Below, in pieces: positions 23,351 to 31,897 of a stretch of 33,384 nucleotides of DNA (position 1 is its first letter; each line of letters begins with the position of its first letter). Under the pieces are notes generated by a model. That model worked only from the letters and a program-made list of their open reading frames with translations. It was not told the DNA's origin and ran no database searches. The stretch is from JBBQZL01 sp038207745. Its GTDB lineage: Bacteria > Actinomycetota > Thermoleophilia > Solirubrobacterales > 70-9. The stretch is from contig JBBQZL010000004.1 of NCBI GenBank assembly GCA_038207745.1, positions 1-33,384 of the forward strand, written 5' to 3'. The position numbers and the translations under genes were made by a program.

Positions 23351-24404
23351 CGTCGAGTCAACCGTCGGCGCGCTCGATCTGGCGATCAGGCTCGAGGTTC
23401 CGGCGGGCGAGACGCTCGCCATCGTCGGACCGTCCGGCAGCGGCAAGACGAGCATTCTCCGCGCTATCGCCGGCCTCTATGCGCCGCGTCTGGGACGGAT
23501 CTCCAGCGACGGCGAGGCCTGGTTCGACAGGCGAGGGCGCGTCGCCGTCCCACCGGAACTCCGTCGCTGCGGCTATGTGTTCCAGGACTATGCGCTGTTT
23601 GATCAGATGCGGGTCTGGCAGAACGTCGCCTACGGGGTGCGCGGCAGGTCACGCTCGGGACGGCGCCGGATCGCGGACGAGTGGCTTGAGCGCCTCGATA
23701 TCGGGCCTCTCGGATCACGTCGGCCCCGCACGCTCTCAGGCGGGGAGCGCCAGCGCGTTGCGCTGGCCCGGGCGCTGGCACCCGATCCGACCGTGGTTCT
23801 GCTTGATGAACCGCTATCGGCGCTTGATGCGCAGACCCGGCGTCGCTCGATACGGGAGTTGCGTGCGGCGCTGGAGGTTTCCGGGGCTGCGAGTGTCCTG
23901 GTCACCCACGACTTTGAGGAGGCGGCCGTGCTCGCCGGACGCGTGGCTGTGCTCAAGCAGGGCCGGATCGTCCAGATCGGCACGGCCTCTGAGCTTGCGG
24001 CTTCGCCCGAATCGGCCTTCGTAGCCGACATGACGGGGGCCAACGTGCTGACCGGAACGGCCCGGCCGGGACCCTCCGGATTGACCGAGGTGGTGCTGGA
24101 TTCGGGTCCGGCCGTGCTCAGCGTCGAGAATCGATCTGGCAGGGTCGGGGTCGGAGTCCACCCCTGGGAGATCACCCTCGAGTCACCGGGCGCCGCAGCG
24201 GGTACGGACTCGGCTCAGAACCGTCTTCGCGTCGAGGTCACCTCGGTGACGGTGGTCGGCAATCGCGCCAGGGTCGGACTCGACGCCGGCCAGGCGTTGA
24301 TCGCGGAAGTGACCCGCGACTCGGCCGAGCGATTGAAGCTCCGACCGGGTGCGACGCTGACGGCGGTCTGGAAAGCATCCTCGACGAGCCTGGTGGAGCT
24401 TTGA
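23337..24404 (+). CDS. modC: Molybdate ABC transporter ATP-binding protein ModC
   Basis: The ATPase subunit powering molybdate uptake, 355 residues. ABC motifs: Walker A GPSGSGKT (31-38), Q-loop Gln83 (VFQDYALF), signature LSGGERQR (133-140), Walker B VVLLDEPLSALD with Glu158 and the switch His191 (LVTHDFEEA). A C-terminal TOBE-type regulatory domain covers about 280-355 (LRVEVTSVTVVGNRARVGLDAG). Its TGA (24402-24404) abuts the stop of the convergent transporter gene. The two stops form one palindrome TGATCA, so there is no intergenic terminator. Confidence 0.95.
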   Translation: MLEVDVESTVGALDLAIRLEVPAGETLAIVGPSGSGKTSILRAIAGLYAPRLGRISSDGEAWFDRRGRVAVPPELRRCGYVFQDYALFDQMRVWQNVAYGVRGRSRSGRRRIADEWLERLDIGPLGSRRPRTLSGGERQRVALARALAPDPTVVLLDEPLSALDAQTRRRSIRELRAALEVSGAASVLVTHDFEEAAVLAGRVAVLKQGRIVQIGTASELAASPESAFVADMTGANVLTGTARPGPSGLTEVVLDSGPAVLSVENRSGRVGVGVHPWEITLESPGAAAGTDSAQNRLRVEVTSVTVVGNRARVGLDAGQALIAEVTRDSAERLKLRPGATLTAVWKASSTSLVEL

Positions 24405-24407
24405 TCA
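24402..24407. other. Shared palindromic stop codons TGATCA of two convergent genes
   Basis: TGA on the plus strand ends modC, and TGA on the minus strand (TCA on plus) ends the transporter gene. The two codons touch with zero intervening bases. Confidence 0.9.
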
Positions 24408-25475
24408 GGAGTTCGGCGAGGCCCCGGATCGAGCTGGTCCAAGCCGGCGGAACAATGAACGGAGCATTCCAACGAAGGTGGCAAGCCAGGCCGCCAGCGC
24501 CGCGGCCAGAAAGACCCTCGGAATCGCATCCAGGAAGTGCAGGTCCATCGCGGAGGCCATCCGTTGGGTGGCCGCCGCGTACATGCCCAGGGGGAAGACC
24601 GCACCCCAGTAGAGCGGGTCGTACTCGAACGGGAGTCGCTTGTAGCCGTATCTCCATACCGCCAGGATCGCGATGATCGGGATCCACCAGGTGCCCGTCG
24701 CCCAGTAGAAGATCGTGAACCCCTCCAGAAACGGTCGCGCGGAGTTCAGGAACGGAGCATCGGTGCTGTTGAGAATCAGCAGCGAGCCGGCCATCGTCGA
24801 GATCGCCATCGCGCCCATGTTTATCCAGTAGGGAGGGGAGAGGTCGCGCGCCGAGAACCGGAAGAACAGGTACCGGTAGAAGATCAGGGAAATGATCCAG
24901 ATGTAGAGCATGCCCCCCCAGAGCCACATCGAGAGGGCGAAGAAGTTGGCGTGGAGCTTCACGGGCTGCTCCCAGTGCGCCGCGAGAAGTGCGGCCAGGA
25001 CAGCCACCGATTGAGTTGCAACGACGGCGAGCAGCCATGCGCCGTTGATCCCTTCGGCAAGCGTCGGCTTGTGCTCCTTGATCGTGAGAACGGTGAAGAT
25101 CGTGTAGGTGAGCAGGATCCAGAGCACGATTCCCACCCCGAGCAGGACGATCGCCGAGGTGAATCTGTGCCCGATCAGGATCACCTGGCTTCCGAGCAGG
25201 CAGGTCGCCGGGACTATGGTCAGGAAGCCGAAGCTGCGCTGGTGGTCCGTGAGATCGGCAAGAAGCGCCGACCTGTGGCGGATGATTCGCAGGATGAGCA
25301 GAATGCAGAGCACGACGTAGGCGACGATGTTGATCGCGAACAGGGCTTTTGCGATCAGGCCGAGGCCGAGCAGATGGGACGCGATCGAAACGATGCCCGT
25401 CGACATCGCCATCGCGAAATAGGCGGGTGAGAAGCCCTTCAGTTGCTCGTCGGCCCTGGACAGGAACTCGCTCAT
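24405..25475 (-). CDS. TDT/SLAC1-TehA family membrane transporter
   Basis: A polytopic membrane protein of 356 residues with about ten hydrophobic segments, of the tellurite-resistance/dicarboxylate transporter (TDT) family. Family blocks: FSPAYFAMAMSTGIVSIASH at the N-terminus, and TWWIPIIAILAVWRYGY with EYDPLYWGAVFPLGMYAAAT near the C-terminus. Characterised relatives include TehA and the plant anion channels SLAC1/SLAH, which pass nitrate and malate, and bacterial or fungal C4-dicarboxylate and sulfite carriers. It starts 40 bp after the acetone carboxylase fusion gene on the same strand, so it is probably the last gene of that operon. The product acetoacetate, or another organic anion, is therefore a candidate substrate. 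Nitrate or nitrite is also possible given the nar genes beyond. No strong ribosome-binding site is seen. Confidence 0.85.
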   Translation of the reverse strand: MSEFLSRADEQLKGFSPAYFAMAMSTGIVSIASHLLGLGLIAKALFAINIVAYVVLCILLILRIIRHRSALLADLTDHQRSFGFLTIVPATCLLGSQVILIGHRFTSAIVLLGVGIVLWILLTYTIFTVLTIKEHKPTLAEGINGAWLLAVVATQSVAVLAALLAAHWEQPVKLHANFFALSMWLWGGMLYIWIISLIFYRYLFFRFSARDLSPPYWINMGAMAISTMAGSLLILNSTDAPFLNSARPFLEGFTIFYWATGTWWIPIIAILAVWRYGYKRLPFEYDPLYWGAVFPLGMYAAATQRMASAMDLHFLDAIPRVFLAAALAAWLATFVGMLRSLFRRLGPARSGASPNS

Positions 25476-25515
25476 AAGCCCATTTGATCACGCGGGCAGG
25501 CGCGAAACACCGAGC

Positions 25516-28308
25516 TCATGGCAATTCCCGTTTCAACCACCCCCTGTAGAAGCCCGGAAGGTCGGGGAGGAAGTCGTGTACGACCGGATAGCCGGGCGGC
25601 ACTGCCTCGACCTCGAGCAATGCACCGCTGAGCGGGCAGTGGAACTCACGAAGTTCCATCCAGTCCGGATCGGCATGCCCCATCTTCGGATAGATCTCTC
25701 GCATCGAATCCTCGCTGTCGCGAACGAAGACGGCGGCGTGCATCTTCCAATTTTCGTCCCAGCGGCAGAGGTCCGCGCCCGCATCGGTGCGGATCACGTA
25801 CTCCCCGTCGCCGATCCGCTTGACGACATTCAGCTCCTCACCGACGGGCAGGATGATCGGGTCGCTATAACCGACTCGCTCCTGAAGGACGGCGAGCCAC
25901 TGGTCGAACCGATCCGCATCCTTGAATCCGGACTGGATCTCCTTGACTGCGCGCCTGGAGAGCTTTCCGTCCAGCATGTCGCCAAGCACATCTGCGGTCA
26001 CCGAGGCGCCACCGACGATGTCCTCCGGTTGATTGCCGGGGAGAAAAGCCTCCGCCTGCGCAAGGTAGGCGGCGGCGGACTCGGCCGGGGTGATCTTGCC
26101 CGGCTCTGACTCCCGAGCGGCAACGGTGGGCGTCAGCGCCTCGAACTCGAAATCCTCGGGGAGATCCCAGAACCCGCGGTACTCAGCCGCAAATCGTGGC
26201 GAGAGGCGCATTGACTCTGCGTACATATCGGCAACCGGCCCGATCAGATCCTGGGCGAGAACCCGCTGACGCTGTTTCGCCCACCACTCGTCTGTCGGAC
26301 AGGCACGGTCGAGTCGGCGCAGCATCTGCTTCGGGCGATCCGAGATCCCGTAGGCGGTCTCGGCGTAGGCGGGAAGCAGGTGGCCCTCGGCGACATCGTG
26401 CTCGATCGACTCGACCGGCCGCAGAAGCGGGTCGCCGACTCCGCCGCCGCCTTTGTAGACCATCAGGAAGAGATCGCCGACATTCGCGGGCTCGAGCGTC
26501 CGCATTGCGTCCTGCATGTACGTCCGGTCCCCGTTCAGCTCGAAGAGTGCCGGTTCGTCGTAGCTCCCGTCCCCGGTCGGGTAGCTCTCCCCTCGCTGCG
26601 CACGCTCGATCAGATCGGAGTTCTTGAGGATGTGCACGTAGGAGGTTGAGCCGGGATAGCCCCCGAAGATGCCGGGGGAGGTGAATGTCTTGGCCATACC
26701 CAGCGTCTGGACCTCGTAGTGCGGTGTGTTCCAGGTCAGGAAGAGCGACTCGAATCCCGACCCGCCACGCTGGCGCCCGACTCCGGCAGTCGATGCCTTG
26801 ACCTGGCGTCCCAGGTAGACGAAGGGTGAGAGGATCTCCCACATCTCGCAGTCGCCCAGGTCGCCCTCCGGGTTGAACGGCGCTGCCCCGTAGTCGAGAC
26901 CGTCGAGCACGTACTTGGCGCCCATGCCACCGGCCGCCAGCTCGAAGTTGACGAACCCCGAGGTGTTGCCGAACTGGTCGATGCCACCACCCTGGAAGGC
27001 GGAAGGCTCGTGGTATGAGGCTGTGATCTCCTCGATGAATCCCCTCCCTTGGAGTGATCGGGAGAGACCCCGGAGGTATCCGGTGAATGTGACGAACAGC
27101 GGTGGCCAGGGGACACTGGAAGAGCAGAGCGCCGAGCCCTTGTTGGTCCAGGTGCCCTCGGGGTAGTTGCCGCGTGTGGCCAGGTAGCCGCCATCATTGA
27201 CCTTGTCGTTGCAGATCAGCGTCTGGGTGAGAACCAGCCAGGTCATTCCCTGCACGCCGGCCGGGGTCGCGTTCATCGCATGCCAGCCCCAGGCGGAGCT
27301 GCCGTCGAGGTCGACGTCCATGATCCCGTCCTCGCCGAAGCGCATCTCGTAGCAGCCGTGCATCATGAAGTCGCGTCGCGCGACGTGGGGCAGCGAGTCC
27401 TTGTCGGCGAACTGGGTGTCGAAGAATCCCGGTGCCCGATAGCGACCCGGAACCGTCATCCGGCGGACGGTTGACTTGAACGCGCGCCGGGTGTCCTCGA
27501 TCACCTCACGCGAGAATGCCTTGAAGCGATCAGGCCCCTCATCGGCGATCAGACGCTCGACTGCATCGCGGATCATGTGGCAACCGGCCAGGCGGGTCTT
27601 CTCATCCAGCAGGTAGTACATCGGTGCGCGTGTCATCCGCTTGATCCGCTCGAGATGGGCCTGGGAGAGCTCGTCGCCCTCTCCGATCCGCTCGCCGTGC
27701 AGATCTATCCCATCCTCGAAGACGTAGGTCGGGCCCACCGGCACGCCACCGGGCGTCGAGGCTCCGATGTCGACCACGTGGGTCACTCCGCCGGCCCAGG
27801 CAACCAGCTCCCCCTCGTGAAAGATCGGCACGAACGTCTGAACATCGGCCGGGTGGACGTTTCCAATCGTCGGATCGTTGTTGGCGAAGATGTCGCCGGG
27901 TCGGATTCCCGGGTTCTCCTCCCAACCGTTGCGGACGAAGAATTTCAACGCCTCCGACATCGTGTGAACATGCACAATGATCCCGGTGGAAAGCGCGATC
28001 GAATCCCCATCCGGCGTGTAGAGCGCAAAGCAGAGTTCACCCAGCTCACGGACGATTGGCGATGCCGAGATGTTCAAGGCGGTCTCGCGTGCTGAAACCA
28101 GCCCTCCGCGGATACGACTGAAAAGCTTCTCGAAGCCGATCGGGTCCGAGTCCTTCAGCTCCAGTCGCTCGAGCCCGGCGTAGTAACCGGTCTCCGAAAA
28201 GGTCCGATCGGAGTCCTCCAGCATCTCCTTCAGCGTTCTCCCGTCCCAGCCGATCGGCTGCGGGCGCGGCTCCAGCTCACGGGTGGCGTCGACGATCGGC
28301 GGGTTCAT
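25516..28308 (-). CDS. acxB: Acetone carboxylase alpha-gamma fusion (AcxB-AcxC), hydantoinase B/oxoprolinase family
   Basis: A 930-residue cytosolic protein. Residues 1 to about 770 are the hydantoinase-B-like alpha subunit. His152 and Asp155 (VHPAD) and His177 (GVTHVVDIG) have the spacing of the Mn ligands I recall in the Xanthobacter enzyme. Residues about 775-930 match the separate gamma subunit AcxC (DGKLSRRAVKEIQSGFKD; DRFDQWLAVLQERVGYSDP; LLEVEAVPPGYPVVHDFLPD). In free gamma subunits a CxCGHxFC...CPxCG set binds zinc. Here the first part reads TDAGADLC and the second CPLSG, so only Cys848 and Cys891 remain. The enzyme should carboxylate acetone, or a similar ketone, to acetoacetate with ATP. 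The start overlaps acxA (ATGA) and has AAGGAG 8 nt upstream. Confidence 0.88.
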   Translation of the reverse strand: MNPPIVDATRELEPRPQPIGWDGRTLKEMLEDSDRTFSETGYYAGLERLELKDSDPIGFEKLFSRIRGGLVSARETALNISASPIVRELGELCFALYTPDGDSIALSTGIIVHVHTMSEALKFFVRNGWEENPGIRPGDIFANNDPTIGNVHPADVQTFVPIFHEGELVAWAGGVTHVVDIGASTPGGVPVGPTYVFEDGIDLHGERIGEGDELSQAHLERIKRMTRAPMYYLLDEKTRLAGCHMIRDAVERLIADEGPDRFKAFSREVIEDTRRAFKSTVRRMTVPGRYRAPGFFDTQFADKDSLPHVARRDFMMHGCYEMRFGEDGIMDVDLDGSSAWGWHAMNATPAGVQGMTWLVLTQTLICNDKVNDGGYLATRGNYPEGTWTNKGSALCSSSVPWPPLFVTFTGYLRGLSRSLQGRGFIEEITASYHEPSAFQGGGIDQFGNTSGFVNFELAAGGMGAKYVLDGLDYGAAPFNPEGDLGDCEMWEILSPFVYLGRQVKASTAGVGRQRGGSGFESLFLTWNTPHYEVQTLGMAKTFTSPGIFGGYPGSTSYVHILKNSDLIERAQRGESYPTGDGSYDEPALFELNGDRTYMQDAMRTLEPANVGDLFLMVYKGGGGVGDPLLRPVESIEHDVAEGHLLPAYAETAYGISDRPKQMLRRLDRACPTDEWWAKQRQRVLAQDLIGPVADMYAESMRLSPRFAAEYRGFWDLPEDFEFEALTPTVAARESEPGKITPAESAAAYLAQAEAFLPGNQPEDIVGGASVTADVLGDMLDGKLSRRAVKEIQSGFKDADRFDQWLAVLQERVGYSDPIILPVGEELNVVKRIGDGEYVIRTDAGADLCRWDENWKMHAAVFVRDSEDSMREIYPKMGHADPDWMELREFHCPLSGALLEVEAVPPGYPVVHDFLPDLPGFYRGWLKRELP

Positions 28309-30446
28309 TGCGCCGTCTCCTTGTTCTCGAGGTGAAAGATGTCGTGGGTGTCAACCCAGACCCGTCTGTCCGGCGGAACCGGAAATGTCGTTGCGGCAGC
28401 TTCGATGATCGCCGGCCCTTCGATCAGATGGCCATTCTTCACCTCGGCCATCTCGTAGAGGTCGGTGTCGACGAAGCCCGCGCCCGGCGTGTTCCAGTAG
28501 ACGCTTCGAATCCCCTTGGTCGGTGGCGATCCGGTCGTCAACGGCATCTCGACCAGCGATGGTTTCTCGACCTCGACCCGCCCCCGAACCACCGCCTGAG
28601 TGACGAGATAGCCAAGCTCAGGCGACCTGGCCGACTTTGCGTAGACCTTTCCGTAGGCCTCTTCGAATGCCGCGATCAACGCCTCGATCTGGTCGATGCT
28701 CGAGAGCTCCGGGGATGGCGACTGGATCTCGATGTCATTCAGCTGACCGTAGTACTGCATGCGGACCGCGTGGATGAAGCTGACCTGGTCGCCGCCGAAT
28801 CCCGACTTCTCGAACTCCCCGTTCACCCGGCCCTCCAGGGCCCTCCAGGCCTCCGTGATCATCGCCCCCATTCCCTGGAGCATCTCCGGCGGATAGCCGG
28901 GCAGCAGCGGCAGATCGATGCTGCGGTCATATCGGTACTCGAAGTCCGCACAGGCGCACCCGAAGGCGCTGAAGCCTGCGGCCCAGGCCGGGACGAGAAC
29001 CTCTGAGTAGGGCACACCGGCGGTGTAGCCTGCGACATGGAGCGGTCCGCCTCCGCCGTAGCAGAGGAGCGTGTAGTCGGTAGGGGAGTAGCCCTTGCCC
29101 AGGACCCGGCCGACGGCCTCCTGGCGAAGGGTCGTTTCGAAGAGATCGATGACGCCTGCAGCGGCCTCGTCGACTCCGAGCCCGAGGGGTCGGGCGAGTT
29201 GTTCGGAGATCTGGTGGCGGGCGCGGTCGATGTCGAGGTCGACCTCGCTGCCGAGGAAATACTCGGGGTTCAGCCGACCGAGGACCAGGTTGAGGTCGGT
29301 GACCGAAATCGTCTCGATGCCACCGTCGGGCCACGAGGTGCCGATCATCGCTCCCGCCGAATCCGGCCCGAGTTCAGGACGGCGCGAGTTGGGATCGACC
29401 CGGACGTAGGAGCCGCAGCCGGCGCCCAGCGAATCGATTTTGACCAGCGGCATATTGAGCACGAAACGGGCCATGTCGGGCGTCGGGGTAACCTCATAGG
29501 CACCGTCGGTGATCAGGGCGATGTCAAAGCTCGTGCCGCCGATATCGGTGCAGAGAATGTTCTTGTGACCGATCCGCTCACCAAGCCAATCTGCGCCGAC
29601 GACGCCCCCGATCGGTCCCGAGACGAGGGTCGTGGCGAGCTGCTTGGCCTCGATCGAGACGGTTCCACCGTGGCTTGCCATCACCCGAAGTTCGAACCTG
29701 GCCCCCGACTCGCGCGTGCTGTCGCGAACCGCGCGAAGCGTTCCGCGAGACGGCTCGGCCGCGTAGGCTTCGATCACGGTTGAGTTGAGGCGCGGCAGAT
29801 CGCGCCTCGTCGGGTAGAGATCGCTGGAGAGAAAGATCGGCGTCGTGCCCCCTGCGATCTCCTCGGCGAGGATCTCCCCGACCCTGGCCTCATGCTGCGG
29901 GTTCCGATAGCTGAACAGCAGGGAGACCGCGATCGCGTCGACTCCCTCTTCGAGCAGCTCCCGGGCGGCTTCGCGGACATCCACCTCGCGCAGCGGCAGA
30001 ACCTCGGTTCCGTACAGGTCGACGCGCCCCCTGACCCCCTTGATCTTCGAGCGGGGAACCAGCGGGGGATTGTGGTGGTGGGTGGCCACATGCAGGCGAT
30101 CGCCGTAGGAGAAGCCGAGATATGTCTGGATCGCCCGCTCCATTCGAAGCGCGTCCTCCTGTCCAGCGGTAACGATCACTCCCACATCGAGCCCGGTTCT
30201 CGAGAGAAGACGGTTGAGCATCGCGGTCCCGCTGAATACGCCGGATCGAATCTCGGGGAGTCCCTCCTCGGCACTGAGATCCCATTGGTCGAGCGCATCG
30301 CGAGACGACCTCATGAAGCCGATCGACTCATCGTCAGGCGTGGTCTGGGCCTTGCCGATCACGAAGCTCCCCGCGTCATCGACGATGAACGTGTCGGTCA
30401 TCGTGCCCCCCGCATCGATTGCGAGCACTCTGGGCTTGTGCGACAT
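28305..30446 (-). CDS. acxA: Acetone carboxylase beta subunit AcxA, hydantoinase A/oxoprolinase family
   Basis: A 713-residue ATP-using subunit (Xanthobacter AcxA is about 717), which activates ketone and bicarbonate by phosphorylation before carboxylation on the alpha subunit. The actin-like ATPase core is visible as phosphate-1 motif LAIDAGGTMTDTFIV (8-22), a second glycine-rich motif LCTDIGGTSFDIAL (about 299-311) and LLCYGGGGPLHVAGYTAG. The C-terminal domain includes QYYGQLNDIEIQSP and LIEGPAIIEAAATTF. ATG 30444-30446 has a strong AAAGGAG at 5 nt spacing. It is the first gene of acxA-acxBC-transporter, divergent from the PucR-type regulator. Hydantoinase or other ketone (for example butanone, acetophenone) use cannot be excluded. 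Confidence 0.9.
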   Translation of the reverse strand: MSHKPRVLAIDAGGTMTDTFIVDDAGSFVIGKAQTTPDDESIGFMRSSRDALDQWDLSAEEGLPEIRSGVFSGTAMLNRLLSRTGLDVGVIVTAGQEDALRMERAIQTYLGFSYGDRLHVATHHHNPPLVPRSKIKGVRGRVDLYGTEVLPLREVDVREAARELLEEGVDAIAVSLLFSYRNPQHEARVGEILAEEIAGGTTPIFLSSDLYPTRRDLPRLNSTVIEAYAAEPSRGTLRAVRDSTRESGARFELRVMASHGGTVSIEAKQLATTLVSGPIGGVVGADWLGERIGHKNILCTDIGGTSFDIALITDGAYEVTPTPDMARFVLNMPLVKIDSLGAGCGSYVRVDPNSRRPELGPDSAGAMIGTSWPDGGIETISVTDLNLVLGRLNPEYFLGSEVDLDIDRARHQISEQLARPLGLGVDEAAAGVIDLFETTLRQEAVGRVLGKGYSPTDYTLLCYGGGGPLHVAGYTAGVPYSEVLVPAWAAGFSAFGCACADFEYRYDRSIDLPLLPGYPPEMLQGMGAMITEAWRALEGRVNGEFEKSGFGGDQVSFIHAVRMQYYGQLNDIEIQSPSPELSSIDQIEALIAAFEEAYGKVYAKSARSPELGYLVTQAVVRGRVEVEKPSLVEMPLTTGSPPTKGIRSVYWNTPGAGFVDTDLYEMAEVKNGHLIEGPAIIEAAATTFPVPPDRRVWVDTHDIFHLENKETAQ

Positions 30447-30595
30447 ACGATCTCCTTTGGCGATTGCCGGTTGCTCCGCTCGGACTCAGCGTAGGCGCTA
30501 TCCGCCGCCTCGGAAACGGCACGGTCCCCACTCGCGGGGAGACGAATTGTGGTCAGTCCACAGCTCACCGGCCTGGACGGTCTACTCTTCCCTGC
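30447..30595. promoter_or_regulatory. Divergent control region between acxA and the PucR-type regulator
   Basis: 149 bp containing both divergent promoters. TGTGG-TCAGT-CCACA (30548-30562) is a 15-bp palindrome about 20 bp before the regulator's -10 box and is the best operator candidate. On the minus strand TACGCT (30488-30493) is a possible -10 for acxA, and AAAGGAG (30452-30458) is its ribosome-binding site. Confidence 0.45.
30583..30588 (+). promoter_or_regulatory. -10 box of the PucR-type regulator gene; probably leaderless
   Basis: TACTCT ends 7 bp before the ATG at 30596, with no Shine-Dalgarno sequence between, the same geometry as upstream of narG. Confidence 0.4.
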
Positions 30596-31897
30596 ATGGA
30601 ACGTCCGATGGCGCCGCCAATCGCCGAATCGCAGATTGAAAGCCACTCCCGGGCAGGCGCCGGGCGATCTATCGCGGCGGTGCGAACTGCAGCGCTTCAA
30701 CTTGCGGCCGATCCGGAGTGGCTTCCGGCGCTCTCCCGAGAGCTGGCCGAGTCGATCCTCGCAGAGATGCCCGAGCTCGCCGAAGACGAGGACTTGCGGA
30801 GTGCGACACTGGCAAGCTGCGAATCCGTGGTCCGGTTGTTCCTCGAGATCGTGCGATGCGATGGTGACCTCGCCGCCGCCGAACCGCCCCCGGCCGCAGT
30901 CGAATACGCGCGGGAGTTCGTCAGGCGCGGTGTCTCGATCGAGACGCTGCTGCGCGCCTACCACGTTGCTCACGCGGCATTCTTCGATCGCTGGGTGCGA
31001 CAGCTGCATGACTCGATCAAGGACCCGGATCGACTCTCAGAGGCGATCGAGGCCGGTGCCACTGCCGCGTTCACCTTCGTCAACGCACTTGTCCGCGGGC
31101 TTGTCCGTCGCTACGCGGAAGAGCGCGAGCTCTGGGTCAGAAGCGCGGCTGCGGTGAGAGTGGAGGAGGTGAGAGCGCTCCTCGCAGGTGAGGTCGGTGA
31201 CCTGAGCGTCGCAGGCGCCAGGCTTGGCTACGATCTCGCGTCCCGGCACCTGGGCTTCGTGGTCTGGAGCGACGCCGACGCCGGGGTCGCCGATGCCGAC
31301 CTCGCAGTTCTCGAGCGCTTTGCCGCCACCTTCAGAGTCGGCGCCGGAGGACGTCTGCTGATCCCGATGGGCAGTCGGACGATCGCAGGATGGGCGGTTG
31401 CCCCCAGGGTCGGAGGGGAGCATGATCACGATCGGGTGCCGGACGGAGTCCGGATTGCCTTCGGTTCGCCGGGTTCAGGTGTTGAGGGTTTCAGGCGCAG
31501 CCACGCGGAGGCGATGCGTGCGAGGCGGGTGGCGCGATCGTCAGGGTCTCGGTATGGAGCGACAACGGAGTTTCGTGACGTCGCTCTTGCCTCGCTTGCC
31601 AGCGCCGACATCGAGCAGGCGCGGGAGTTCGTCGAGGCCCAGCTCGGCCGGCTGGCGGCCGATGACGATCACACACGACGGCTTGCCGCAACGCTTCGCA
31701 TCTACCTTGAAGAGCATGCGAGCCCGCGACGCACCGCCCGGCGGCTCGGCGTCCACGAGAATACGATCGCGAACAGGATCCGGGCGGTCCGCGAGCTGCT
31801 CGGTGGCCCGGTTGACGGACGGGTGGCAGAGTTGCTTGTCGCTCTGAGGCTCGCGCCGATGCTTGGAAGCGGTGGGTCCGAGGAGGGTCGCCGATGA
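30596..31897 (+). CDS. PucR/CdaR-family transcriptional regulator
   Basis: A cytosolic regulator of 433 residues. The N-terminal helical domain, about 20-180, resembles the RsbRD-like sensor region of PucR-type proteins (VEYAREFVRRGVSIETLLRAYHVAHAAFFDRW). A central GGDEF-like degenerate region follows (about 220-340). The C-terminus carries the PucR HTH (LAATLRIYLEEHASPRRTARRLGVHENTIANRIRAVRELL). Such proteins often activate an adjacent catabolic operon in response to its substrate. Its divergence from acxA makes the acetone carboxylase operon the likely target, by inference. ATG 30596 is chosen over an upstream in-frame start at 30419, which would run into acxA and lacks family sequence. The stop overlaps a tiny ORF (ATGA). 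Confidence 0.88.
   Translation: MERPMAPPIAESQIESHSRAGAGRSIAAVRTAALQLAADPEWLPALSRELAESILAEMPELAEDEDLRSATLASCESVVRLFLEIVRCDGDLAAAEPPPAAVEYAREFVRRGVSIETLLRAYHVAHAAFFDRWVRQLHDSIKDPDRLSEAIEAGATAAFTFVNALVRGLVRRYAEERELWVRSAAAVRVEEVRALLAGEVGDLSVAGARLGYDLASRHLGFVVWSDADAGVADADLAVLERFAATFRVGAGGRLLIPMGSRTIAGWAVAPRVGGEHDHDRVPDGVRIAFGSPGSGVEGFRRSHAEAMRARRVARSSGSRYGATTEFRDVALASLASADIEQAREFVEAQLGRLAADDDHTRRLAATLRIYLEEHASPRRTARRLGVHENTIANRIRAVRELLGGPVDGRVAELLVALRLAPMLGSGGSEEGRR

Noticed and set aside
22432..24024. 530-codon plus-strand frame overlapping modA, modB and modC
   Set aside because: Its product is Arg/Gly/Ala/Pro-rich without motifs, while the other frames encode clear ModABC domains.
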